DNA of 47,348 bases, taken from contig DBEP01000050.1 in the NCBI GenBank assembly GCA_002294045.1, positions 32,409 to 79,756 on the forward strand. Reading direction: 5' to 3'. The notes under the pieces were generated by a model. The model saw only the letters and a list, made by a program, of their open reading frames with translations. It was not told the origin of the DNA and searched no databases. The position numbers were made by a program, and so were the translations under genes. Position 1 is the stretch's first letter, and each line of letters starts with the position of its first letter. This document shows, in pieces, positions 26,112 to 34,333 of the stretch. This DNA is from Lachnoclostridium sp. UBA903. GTDB taxonomy: Bacteria > Bacillota > Clostridia > Lachnospirales > Lachnospiraceae.

Positions 26112-28631
26112 TTATGTGTTCAGTACAAGCCCTTTGGAGCCGTCCACGGTCACAATCTGGCCTTCCTTCAGGATTTGTGTGGAATTCTTCGTCCCAAGCA
26201 CCGCAGGAATGCCATATTCCCGCGCCACAATGGCAGCGTGAGACAACGGCCCGCCGGTATCGCAGACCACTGCGCAGGCCAATGGAAATAGCGGTGTCCA
26301 AACCGGGTCGGTAAAGCGGCAGACGAGTACCTCGCCTTTTTGAAGTCTGCCGAATTCAGAGGGATTGTTGATAATCCTTACCTTTCCTTTGGCGATTCCG
26401 GGACTTCCGGATAAGCCCTTAAGGACGGTTCCCTTAAAGGCCGCCTCTTCTCCGGGGGCACCGTTCCATGCCTGTTCCGCCATAAAACGCCAGGCTTTTC
26501 GGGTGGTGAGCGAAGCTTTCAAAGCCTGTAAGCCGTCTTTGTCAGAAAGCGCCCGTTTCAGCTCACTCAGGGTAAGGTAACGTATGTCCTCCGGCGCGTC
26601 AAGCAGACCCTGCCTGTGAAAACGTCCCGCGGCTTCAGCCACGCCGAGGCGGGCTGCCACAAAGCATTGTTCCATCCAGTAAACCAGTTCCTCGCGTCCC
26701 ATATGCGCGGACCGGAATTGCTCCTGCAGGCGCTCGAAACGTTCTTTTTTCCCCGGAGAAAGCCGGGCCGACACTGTTTGTTTCAGCTTGGCATATTTGT
26801 TTTCACCGCTCTTCTGTTGTCCGATATGTTCATGAATACCTCCTGCTTTCAGGAGCGCGGCAAGTGTGCCGGCCAACAGCTCCGGCCGCTCGGACCAGGA
26901 ATGGGCGGAAAAGGGAATATACGCCATTGCGGTTCTCGCGCCGTAGTCTTTTAAAAACCCGGTAAACTTTGCATAATACGCAGGATACTCTTTCATGAGC
27001 AGAGAAGGCAGTTTATCCGGTTTTGTTTCAAGAAACAGACGTCTGACGGCGGGATTTTTATCCAGTTCTTCTGCAAGTGTGTACAGTGCCTGCTCTATTT
27101 CTGCTGTTTTGTAACCCAAACCCGCCAAAAAATTATATTGGTTGACGGTCCGGCCAAGCTTTGCACCGCGCAGGTACCGTCGAAGAAAAAAGCCCAGAAA
27201 TACCATAGGGAACACATACACGCGAAAGCGCAGGTAGGTCCACTGCATGGCGGTATCCACCGATTTATAAATGTAATCGGCAAGGGACGGGTTGTTAAGC
27301 TGAGCCAGGTCCGTACCGGCCAGACTGTCCAGTTCCATTGCCAGCAATGCCTCCGTATCCTTTGAAGCGCCCGCCGGATTGAGCCGCATCATACGCCGCA
27401 GGCTGACAGGTATCCATAAAAGTCTGATGTTGGGGCGGGGCAGAAGGCTGCCCACCGACAGCACCCCGTGTTCATCCATACGGATAATTTTATTCTCCGG
27501 CGGCATGGTGACGCCAAGCTCCCGGAATACGGCATTTTTCTGTCGGTTGAGCAAAAGCAGCGGCTCGTAATCCAAAGGATAAGGTGCGTTGGGGATATGT
27601 TCCTTAAAGTTGTCGAGGAGCTTTTTCTGTGCCCGGTTTATTTTATTGGGTTTTGCCCGGGCGGTCTTTTTGCCGGCGGCCGGCGCTGCAGTCACCGGCC
27701 TTGCCTGGAGCAGGTGTAGCTTATTTTTCGAGATGGCCCATTCGATATCCTGCGGTTTTAGGTAATAGCCCTCCACACGCAGTCCGAGGTCAAGAAGACC
27801 GCGCATCTCTGCTTCCTCCAGACAGAAGCGATTTCGCAGTTCGTCCGGCACTGCGGTTTCGGTTGTCAGACCTTCGGGGCCTGTGATTATCTGTATTTCC
27901 TTGGAGCCTGAACTTTTTTGCAGGACAAAAGGTTCCCCATGCTTTGACAGAAGGATGGTATCGGGGGTGACGCGTCCTGAAACAATACTCTCCCCAAGTC
28001 CGTAGGAAGCATTGACCATCATTTCTCCGCTGTTTCCCGTCAGAGGGTTAACCGTAAACAGAACCCCCGATTTATCCGACTGCACCATGGCCTGTACCAC
28101 GACGGAAAGAGCAACCTGCTCATGGGAAAAACCATTTTTCTGCCGGTAAGTGATGGAACGGGGAGTCCAAAGGGAAGCCCAGCATTGTTTTACATGTTTA
28201 AGCACCTGCTCTTCGCCATTAACGGAAAGAAAGGTTTCCTGCTGTCCGGCAAAACTGAAGTCAGGCAGGTCCTCGGCGGTTGCCGAAGAACGAACCGCTA
28301 CCAGCGGCGTGCCCATATTTGATAACTTCCGGTAGGCACTTTTAATGGCCTGCTCAGTTTGAGCGGGCATTTTCGCATTTTCGATTCTTTCGCGTATCAT
28401 GCCTGCCAGTTGCTCCAGCTCCGGTATGTTTTCATCTTGAACCAATGGATGTGCCTTTTCAATTAACGGCTCTAATTCCAGGGTACGGATATGTTCCCGG
28501 TAGGCCTCTGTGACAACGCAGAATCCTGGCGGAACAGGAAAGCCTGCGCGCTCCATTTCACCGAGATTAGCTCCTTTGCCGCCTGCGGAGGCAATGTCGT
28601 TTTTACCTATCTCATTAAACCATAGAATCAT
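26112..28631 (-). CDS. PEP-synthase-like phosphotransferase, rifampin phosphotransferase-like
   Basis: An 839-residue three-domain enzyme. The N-terminal PPDK/PEP-synthase ATP-grasp domain (about 1-315) has GGKGANLGEM, VAVRSSATAEDLPDFSFAG (partial) and DIEWAISKNKLHLLQARPV. The central region (about 330-730) is variable. The C-terminal swivelling domain has the phospho-His H798 in CDTGGPLSHAAIVAREYGIPA. Length and layout fit antibiotic-type (rifampin) phosphotransferases better than true PEP synthases, which carry a PEP/pyruvate barrel. The activity would be ATP-dependent phosphorylation of a small molecule, releasing AMP and phosphate. It overlaps the MFS gene by 17 bases and is the last gene of a TetR-regulated operon, which supports a drug-response role. 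Base composition is visibly richer in G+C than neighbouring genes. The substrate is inferred only. Confidence 0.75.
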   Translation of the reverse strand: MILWFNEIGKNDIASAGGKGANLGEMERAGFPVPPGFCVVTEAYREHIRTLELEPLIEKAHPLVQDENIPELEQLAGMIRERIENAKMPAQTEQAIKSAYRKLSNMGTPLVAVRSSATAEDLPDFSFAGQQETFLSVNGEEQVLKHVKQCWASLWTPRSITYRQKNGFSHEQVALSVVVQAMVQSDKSGVLFTVNPLTGNSGEMMVNASYGLGESIVSGRVTPDTILLSKHGEPFVLQKSSGSKEIQIITGPEGLTTETAVPDELRNRFCLEEAEMRGLLDLGLRVEGYYLKPQDIEWAISKNKLHLLQARPVTAAPAAGKKTARAKPNKINRAQKKLLDNFKEHIPNAPYPLDYEPLLLLNRQKNAVFRELGVTMPPENKIIRMDEHGVLSVGSLLPRPNIRLLWIPVSLRRMMRLNPAGASKDTEALLAMELDSLAGTDLAQLNNPSLADYIYKSVDTAMQWTYLRFRVYVFPMVFLGFFLRRYLRGAKLGRTVNQYNFLAGLGYKTAEIEQALYTLAEELDKNPAVRRLFLETKPDKLPSLLMKEYPAYYAKFTGFLKDYGARTAMAYIPFSAHSWSERPELLAGTLAALLKAGGIHEHIGQQKSGENKYAKLKQTVSARLSPGKKERFERLQEQFRSAHMGREELVYWMEQCFVAARLGVAEAAGRFHRQGLLDAPEDIRYLTLSELKRALSDKDGLQALKASLTTRKAWRFMAEQAWNGAPGEEAAFKGTVLKGLSGSPGIAKGKVRIINNPSEFGRLQKGEVLVCRFTDPVWTPLFPLACAVVCDTGGPLSHAAIVAREYGIPAVLGTKNSTQILKEGQIVTVDGSKGLVLNT

Positions 28632-30003
28632 CTTTATTAACTCCTTTCAGTTTTACGGCGGCTGCAGAGCGTGTGAAAAGAAATGCAAATCCGCTTATTG
28701 CCGCAAGGCTCAGGAAAATACCGGTCAGTCCCGTCCCCACCGGTAATGGACCCGAAACCCATATCCCAAGCAGGGAAACGCCCATAGTGCCGCCCAGGTT
28801 GCGGGATAATTGCACCAATCCGCCGGATACCGCCCGATTGGAATTATCCGCATGGGTTTGGGAACGTCCTAAAAAGAGGGGGAGCATAAAGCCAAGCGCC
28901 AGCCCGACGGGGATGGAGAAAAGCACCGCAGCCAGTCCGTCCAGCAGGCCTCCTGCCAGCCCAATGCCTATAAAAGACAGCCAGGCAAGAAACCAAAGCA
29001 GCAGATTTGCCGTATGTACGGCAGGTCTCGGCAGTCTGCCGCATAGTGCGCTGGCCACCCCGGCAGATACCAGCATGGGCACCAGCAGGATACCGGCATT
29101 TGTAGCGCTTTTCCCCAGCACATTCTGGAAATACAGCGAAAGATAAGTGCTTGAGGAATAATGGACGATTCCAAGCAAAAACACAGATATCATTCCGTTC
29201 CGGATTGCCGGTATTTGCAGCAGGCCAAACGGTATTAAAGGTTCCCGGCAACGTTTTTCCCAATGAACGGAGAAAACGAGAATCAATAGGGACAGGACAA
29301 AAAGGCATACGCCCTTTAATATTTCTTCCCGGCTGATAAGCTGAAGACCTAAAACCAGGCATATAAGCCCGCCTGACAGCAACAGCGTCCCAATCCAGTC
29401 AAGTTCCTTTAAAATTGTCCAAACCTCCGCCCGCCGCTGGTTTTTGTCTGCCGCGACAGGTGACGGGCCGAGACAAATCAGAACCGCACAGGCAAATTCC
29501 AGAGGCAGGAAAAGAAGAAAGCCCCACCGCCAGGAGAATTCATCGCTTAAAAAGCCGCCAAGTAACGGCCCTGTCATATTGGATAGAACCTGTATAACGC
29601 CCATGAGACCGAAAATTGCCGGAAAGTCCTTTTCGTCATACAGCTCACCCATCATACCAAGAGCTGACGGAGTAACGGCTCCCGCACCAACTCCCATCAG
29701 GGTGCGGCTGGCAACCAGCATATGCATATTGACGGACAATCCGCAGAAGATAAGTCCTAAACTGAACAAGACGAGGCCGGCCAGATAAAGCTTTCGTTTT
29801 CCGAACAGGTCGGCCATTTTCCCGAACAGGGGAATGCTTACGGTAGATGACAGCATATATGCGCCGAAAACCCAATTGTACAATGACATACCGCCCAATT
29901 CATTTGCTATGGAAGGCATGGAAACTGAGAGATAGGTCTGCATGACTGCGGATAGCCCCATTCCAACCAGGACCCCAATCAGAATTAAATAGCGGCGCTT
30001 CAT
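28615..30003 (-). CDS. MFS drug efflux transporter, DHA2 (14-segment) type
   Basis: A 462-residue membrane protein with about 14 hydrophobic segments. Motif A reads GKMADLFGKRKLYL, and the motif C region GPLLGGFLSDEFSWRWGF is typical of DHA2/QacA-EmrB proton antiporters. Likely role: export of toxic compounds at the cytoplasmic membrane. The start at 30003 is chosen because its ATG overlaps the TetR stop (ATGA) and MKRRYLILIGVLVGM is a normal N-terminus; an in-frame ATG at 30036 lies inside the TetR gene. The 3' end overlaps the phosphotransferase gene by 17 bases, so the three genes are translationally coupled. G+C-richer than flanking genes. Confidence 0.9.
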   Translation of the reverse strand: MKRRYLILIGVLVGMGLSAVMQTYLSVSMPSIANELGGMSLYNWVFGAYMLSSTVSIPLFGKMADLFGKRKLYLAGLVLFSLGLIFCGLSVNMHMLVASRTLMGVGAGAVTPSALGMMGELYDEKDFPAIFGLMGVIQVLSNMTGPLLGGFLSDEFSWRWGFLLFLPLEFACAVLICLGPSPVAADKNQRRAEVWTILKELDWIGTLLLSGGLICLVLGLQLISREEILKGVCLFVLSLLILVFSVHWEKRCREPLIPFGLLQIPAIRNGMISVFLLGIVHYSSSTYLSLYFQNVLGKSATNAGILLVPMLVSAGVASALCGRLPRPAVHTANLLLWFLAWLSFIGIGLAGGLLDGLAAVLFSIPVGLALGFMLPLFLGRSQTHADNSNRAVSGGLVQLSRNLGGTMGVSLLGIWVSGPLPVGTGLTGIFLSLAAISGFAFLFTRSAAAVKLKGVNKDDSMV

Positions 30004-30590
30004 GGGTGCAACCCCCTGTATAAGAGTTCCACACAATCTGTCAGCTTATCTTCCAAAGGCCATATGCAGCCTTCGTTAATCCAGTCGTACATAATGGTGA
30101 AATAAGTACCGGTCAGCACGGCGGACCCAACCTCCACGGATAGAGAACTGCAGATTTCTCCCTGCTTTTGTCCCTCTTTCAGTACCCGGCCCAAAAGCTC
30201 CGTCATAGCCACCCGGTTAGTTGTGGAACGGCTGCCCATAGCAGGATGGTACATGCCGGAACTTAAGACCTGCCTTATATAAGGTTTATTTTCCATACAC
30301 CAATCGGCGGCCATATGGATACTTTCGATTAAAATCTGTTGTGCCGTTCGATTTTCACGCAATCCGGTTTCTACGATATCCTGCAGATACTCTACAAAAA
30401 TTTTTCCAATGGCGGAAAAAACGGCATCTTTTGTAGTGAAATGTGTGAAAAAGGTTCCTTTGCTTACGCCGGCCTTTTTGGTGATTTCCTCAACGCTTGT
30501 ATTTTCATAGCCTTTCTGTTCAAACAATTCCATAGCCGCATGGAAAATACGGTCTTTGACAGCCTGCATTTTTACTTGTGATTTAGGCAT
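30000..30590 (-). CDS. TetR-family transcriptional repressor
   Basis: A 196-residue regulator. The N-terminal helix-turn-helix (about 12-58) reads GYENTSVEEITKKAGVSKG and FFTHFTTKDAVF; the C-terminal half is the all-helical ligand-binding and dimer domain. It is the first gene of a three-gene operon with the efflux pump and the phosphotransferase-like enzyme. AGGAGG lies 9 bases upstream of the ATG. Two related palindromes flank the promoter boxes immediately upstream, so autorepression relieved by the exported drug is the likely mode. Confidence 0.92.
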   Translation of the reverse strand: MPKSQVKMQAVKDRIFHAAMELFEQKGYENTSVEEITKKAGVSKGTFFTHFTTKDAVFSAIGKIFVEYLQDIVETGLRENRTAQQILIESIHMAADWCMENKPYIRQVLSSGMYHPAMGSRSTTNRVAMTELLGRVLKEGQKQGEICSSLSVEVGSAVLTGTYFTIMYDWINEGCIWPLEDKLTDCVELLYRGLHP

Positions 30591-30607
30591 AAACTTACCT
30601 CCTATAT

Positions 30608-30652
30608 AATTGACTCCGGTTAATTATAATATAAAAATTGACCCGAGTCAAT
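30608..30652 (-). promoter_or_regulatory. Promoter and two TetR operators of the efflux operon
   Basis: On the minus strand, TTGACT (30646-30651) and a perfect TATAAT (30623-30628) are 17 bases apart. The palindrome ATTGACCCGAGTCAAT (30637-30652, plus-strand reading) covers the -35 box. A second related one, AATTGACTCCGGTTAATT (30608-30625), starts at the -10 box. Their centres are 28 bp apart. Bound TetR dimers would block RNA polymerase. Confidence 0.85.
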
Positions 30653-30846
30653 ATTTATAAAAGTTTCTGCCTTTGTTCCGGATATTTTGTGCCGTTATTA
30701 CGAAATGCAGGAAGATGAGGCTTATCAAAATTCTTGATTTAGAGCGCCAGAAAATTGACCTATTCTATTTACAGACAACCTGGAATAGAGTAATATGAAA
30801 ATGCAATACAAATATTACCAATTTTGCCGGAGAGGGGGATGCAGAA

Positions 30847-30921
30847 ATGAAGAGGCAAGCTGCATTAAGTGTAAAAATTGTCATAATAGCAAGCGGCAGC
30901 AGGTTAAATGATACATCCTAG
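30847..30921 (+). CDS. Possible 24-residue leader peptide upstream of GH9
   Basis: An ATG at 30847, preceded by GGAGAGGGGG, opens a 24-codon frame (MKRQAALSVKIVIIASGSR...) ending in TAG at 30919-30921. It lies 87 bases before the GH9 start. It has a basic start and a hydrophobic middle. It may be chance; no family is recognised. Confidence 0.2.
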   Translation: MKRQAALSVKIVIIASGSRLNDTS

Positions 30922-30950
30922 ATTTCTTCATTCAGTCCTATGGAGGCTGT

Positions 30951-30969
30951 AACTTATCGTGTATAAGTT
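30951..30969. promoter_or_regulatory. Small perfect inverted repeat in the GH9 leader
   Basis: AACTTAT/ATAAGTT with a 5-base spacer, 39 bases before the GH9 start. It could be an operator or mRNA hairpin. The rest of 30653-31008 contains no clear -35/-10 pair. Confidence 0.4.
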
Positions 30970-31008
30970 AAAAATTAAAAATGAGTATATGAGGGAGATG
31001 GTATTCGT

Positions 31009-33573
31009 ATGAATAAAATAGTAAGGTTAAACAAAAGATTAATTAAAAAAGTAATAGTAATGGTGCTTGTAACTATTATGATATTTTCGTTTCCGGTTTA
31101 TGTTCCGGTAACAGAGGCGGCTTCAGCACCACGTTCCGGCGGTTCTTATTATAATTATGGGGAAGCTTTGCAAAAATCAATTCTTTTCTATAAAGCAAAC
31201 CGTCTTGGCGATTTACCGGATGATTATATTTTGCCTTACAGAGGTGATGCGGCTATGACAGATGGACAGGATGCCGGCCTGGATCTCACAGGAGGCTGGG
31301 CGGATGCCGGTGATGGTATAAAGTTCACACATCCAATGTCATATTCGGCAGGCCAATTGGGCTGGGCTGTATATGAGTACCGCGATTCGTTAGAAAAGGC
31401 GGGGCTGCTGGATGACATCCTGGATGAGATTCAATGGGCTGCCGACTTTTTTATAAAAGCACATCCAAGTCCCAATACGTTATATTATATGTGCGGGTAT
31501 GAAGGGTCGGACCACTCTGTCTGGGTAGCACATGAGCTTCTTGATTATACGACGGAAAGGACTTCATTTAAGGTGGATGAATCAACACCTGGTTCCGACG
31601 TGGCAGGACAGGCATCGGCTGCACTGGCTATCGCGTCAATTATTTTCGAGCAGACGGACCCGGCTTATGCAGAAACCTGCTTAACTCATGCGAAGCTGCT
31701 TTTTACCTTTGCCGATACCTACAGGGGGAAAAATCCTTTAGCTACCTTGTACCCGTCAGGCAGTTATTTGGATGATCTTGCCTGGAGTGCTGTCTGGTTA
31801 TATATTAAGACCAATGATTCCGCTTATCTGGATAAGGCAAAATCATTTTTACCCGCTGCTGCGTTGGGTGGAAACCATACCCATTGCTGGGATGATGTCA
31901 GTTATGGAGCAGCGCTTAAGATTGCCCAGCTTACTCATGATGCAGCTTATGAAGCTGCAGTTGAAAAAAACCTGGATTTCTGGATGCCCGGCGGCGGTAT
32001 TACATATACAAGCGGAGGATTGGCATGGCTTTCACAATGGGGTTCACTTCGTTATGCTTCAACCGCAGCATTTTTAGCCTTTGTATGGTCTGACGATGAT
32101 ACCGTTGGAACGGCGTCTAAAAAAGAGACATATCGTAGTTTTGCGGAACGTCAGATTAACTATGCACTCGGTGATAATCCACGCGAAGGCAGCTATGTAG
32201 TAGGTTTTGGTGAAAATGCGCCGGAACATCCTCATCACAGGACTGCCCACGGTTCCTGGACAAGTACGCTTCATACCCCGGCTTTTCATCGTCATATCCT
32301 TTACGGTGCCTTGGTGGGAGGTCCCTCATCCGATGACAGCTGGGAGGATGATATTACCGATTATACAAAAAATGAAGTAGCTACTGACTACAATGCAGGT
32401 TTTGTAGGTGCTTTGGCTAAAATGTATGATATGTATGGCGGCGATCCTCTTGAAAATTGGCCTCAGGCAGACGATTTCAGGGCTGAGGAGGATAATATAG
32501 CAGAATATTTCACCAGATGCTGGATTATTTATGAAGATACCACAACGTTAAACCTGCTGTTCCAGGTTAATAACCGCTCCGCCCGGCCGGCTATGATGAA
32601 GGATAAATTATCCTGCCGTTATTTTATGGACCTTGGCGAGATATTTGCAGCAGGATATGGTGTAAGTGATGTAAAGGTTACACTTGGTTCAAATGAAGGG
32701 GCAATGCTGACCCCGTTAACGCAGTATAAGGATAATATTTATTATTTTACGGTTGATTTTACCGGAACGCAAATACTGCCTGCGGAATGGCAAAAATGTG
32801 AAAAGGATGCAAATGTAACAATCACATATCCTGGCTCAGCAGGTTCAAATGCAAATGACTGGTCTTATCAAAATCTAACGGGTGATCCGGATTATAGTGC
32901 ACTGACCTTCACGGGCATGACTCAGTATGTACCTGTCTATGATAACGGCGTACTTTTATGGGGAGAAGAACCATCGACAGGTGAAGTCACGCCTACACCG
33001 ACAGCAACGCTTACGCCAACAGTTACGCCTACGCCTACAGCGACCCCCACCCCGACAGTTACACCTACACCGACAGTCACCCCCACACCGACAGTTACGC
33101 CTACGCCGACGGCAACTCCCACACCGACAGCGACGCCTACCCCAACGATAACGCCTGCTCCGACCCCAATTGAAAGTGCTGTGCCTATAGTAGCTGCTAA
33201 TACGCAAAATAACGGCAGCTTCATCGGGCAAACATATACTATAACGGCCGAAGGCGGAACGATTGATTTATCAAAAGTTTTAATTGAATTCTCAGCAGAC
33301 GAAATGAATAACGGAACACAGTATATATGGTGTGACAGTGCAGGATTACAACTGAATATATCGCCCTGGTATATAGATATGGCCGATGCTGTCACATGCG
33401 ATATCAGTGACGGAAAGCTGACGATTTCCATCAGTGACGGTATACAACTGCAGGAAGGGACAGGTATGCTGACAATCTCGGTACGTTTCGCAAAATCGGA
33501 TTGGTCGCCTTATGGCAATCTATCCAATACGGTACTATCTGTCTATTATAGGAGCGAAATCGTGTTCCAATAG
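31009..33573 (+). CDS. Secreted cellulase GH9-CBM3c with C-terminal beta domain
   Basis: An 854-residue exported enzyme for cellulose hydrolysis. Signal peptide to about residue 38. The GH9 domain (about 42-480) has the catalytic Asp pair in GGWADAGD (D99, D102), the conserved HPHHRTAHGS segment and the general acid E456 in NEVATDYNAGF. A CBM3c-like module (about 485-650), which in theme-B GH9 enzymes confers processivity, follows. Then come a long Thr-Pro linker (about 660-720) and a last domain (about 722-854; QYIWCDSAGLQLNISPW, SVRFAKSDWSPYGN). That domain resembles CBM3 in places (WCDSAG, FAKSDW) and could bind crystalline cellulose. GGGAGATGG lies before the ATG. There is no dockerin, so it is a free enzyme. 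No neighbour is co-transcribed. Confidence 0.95.
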   Translation: MNKIVRLNKRLIKKVIVMVLVTIMIFSFPVYVPVTEAASAPRSGGSYYNYGEALQKSILFYKANRLGDLPDDYILPYRGDAAMTDGQDAGLDLTGGWADAGDGIKFTHPMSYSAGQLGWAVYEYRDSLEKAGLLDDILDEIQWAADFFIKAHPSPNTLYYMCGYEGSDHSVWVAHELLDYTTERTSFKVDESTPGSDVAGQASAALAIASIIFEQTDPAYAETCLTHAKLLFTFADTYRGKNPLATLYPSGSYLDDLAWSAVWLYIKTNDSAYLDKAKSFLPAAALGGNHTHCWDDVSYGAALKIAQLTHDAAYEAAVEKNLDFWMPGGGITYTSGGLAWLSQWGSLRYASTAAFLAFVWSDDDTVGTASKKETYRSFAERQINYALGDNPREGSYVVGFGENAPEHPHHRTAHGSWTSTLHTPAFHRHILYGALVGGPSSDDSWEDDITDYTKNEVATDYNAGFVGALAKMYDMYGGDPLENWPQADDFRAEEDNIAEYFTRCWIIYEDTTTLNLLFQVNNRSARPAMMKDKLSCRYFMDLGEIFAAGYGVSDVKVTLGSNEGAMLTPLTQYKDNIYYFTVDFTGTQILPAEWQKCEKDANVTITYPGSAGSNANDWSYQNLTGDPDYSALTFTGMTQYVPVYDNGVLLWGEEPSTGEVTPTPTATLTPTVTPTPTATPTPTVTPTPTVTPTPTVTPTPTATPTPTATPTPTITPAPTPIESAVPIVAANTQNNGSFIGQTYTITAEGGTIDLSKVLIEFSADEMNNGTQYIWCDSAGLQLNISPWYIDMADAVTCDISDGKLTISISDGIQLQEGTGMLTISVRFAKSDWSPYGNLSNTVLSVYYRSEIVFQ

Positions 33574-33606
33574 CCGATGCGCGGCGCGAAAAGCAGTGCC
33601 TTTTAT

Positions 33607-33629
33607 CGGAAGATAAAAAGCATCTTCCG
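33607..33629. other. Hairpin after GH9
   Basis: CGGAAGAT (33607-33614) and ATCTTCCG (33622-33629) form an 8-bp stem with a 7-base loop, 34 bases past the GH9 stop. No T-run follows, so it may protect the mRNA 3' end rather than terminate. No gene was seen from here to the repeat at 33832. Confidence 0.4.
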
Positions 33630-33831
33630 GTAAGTAATACGATGGCGGTACACAAATTTAAAAAAATAATCTTTGTCAATACATCGTTTGTAATTGGCTG
33701 GCCAAACCTATTGCATTTAAAAGATGCCGAAAGTGATAGACAAAGCACCTTGGTGATAGTATTATAAGAACATAAATAAAGATAAAATAATGCGGATGGT
33801 TTCTTTAGCTCAAAGAAATCGGATGTTTCCC

Positions 33832-33899
33832 GGGGGTGTTACAAAATATAAATCAATTCTCACCCAAGCAAGTTATATTTTTAATTTTGTAACAGCCCC
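33832..33899. repeat. Palindromic element, family A copy 4
   Basis: Arms GGGGGTGTTACAAAAT (33832-33847) and ATTTTGTAACAGCCCC (33884-33899) pair at 15 of 16 positions. The interior has CAAGTTATATTTT, close to copy 1. TTTC follows. Both arms carry the A that turns GTTGC into GTTAC, again a paired change. It is the last structure before the CutA-like gene. Confidence 0.8.
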
Positions 33900-33974
33900 T
33901 TTCTTGTATATCCGGTGTGAGTGCAATTAGCATAATTAACGTTTATATATTAAAAAAAGTCTGGGAGGTGTGAT

Positions 33975-34289
33975 ATGGTCAAGATAGAATGCTTCATACC
34001 CGAAGAGTATGTCGGCCGTTTAAGAGACGAGCTTAATAAAATCGGCGCTCTGACGGTTGATGGTCTCTACGATTACTGCATGTCGGTTTCAAAGGTCAAG
34101 GGAAGCTGGCGGCCTCTTGAGGGAAGCAGCCCTTATGTAGGAGAAACGGGAAAAATATGTGAGGCGGAGGAAGCCAAAATAGAGTTCACCTGCAAAAAAG
34201 AGCTCAGTAAAAAAGCCGTTCAAACTATAAAAAACGTGCATCCTTACGAAACGCCGGTCATCAATGTGATTCCACTAATCAATGAGTAA
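33975..34289 (+). CDS. CutA1/NIF3-insert-like small protein
   Basis: A 104-residue protein with the ferredoxin-like alpha/beta pattern of CutA1 and of the domain inserted in NIF3-type proteins. The clearest motif is the terminal VHPYETPVINVIPL. MVKIECFIPEEYVGRLRDEL, GALTVDGLYDYCMSV and GSWRPLEGSSPYVGE also match stand-alone proteins of this group. Some relatives bind divalent metals and form trimers; the cell role of this short version is not defined. GGGAGGTGTG lies just before the ATG. It is followed after 44 bases by a broken small gene, with which it may once have formed an operon. Confidence 0.75.
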   Translation: MVKIECFIPEEYVGRLRDELNKIGALTVDGLYDYCMSVSKVKGSWRPLEGSSPYVGETGKICEAEEAKIEFTCKKELSKKAVQTIKNVHPYETPVINVIPLINE

Positions 34290-34333
34290 GGATAAGGATA
34301 TCTGTAAAATCATGAGACCTGAAAGGAAAGTAA

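Noticed and set aside
28673..29146. Plus-strand frames opposite the MFS gene
   Set aside because: Shadows caused by the higher G+C of the real minus-strand gene; no ribosome site or family match.
32937..33431. Long minus-strand frame of VGVGVAVGVGV repeats opposite GH9
   Set aside because: It is the antisense reading of the Thr-Pro linker codons of the cellulase, with no ribosome site.
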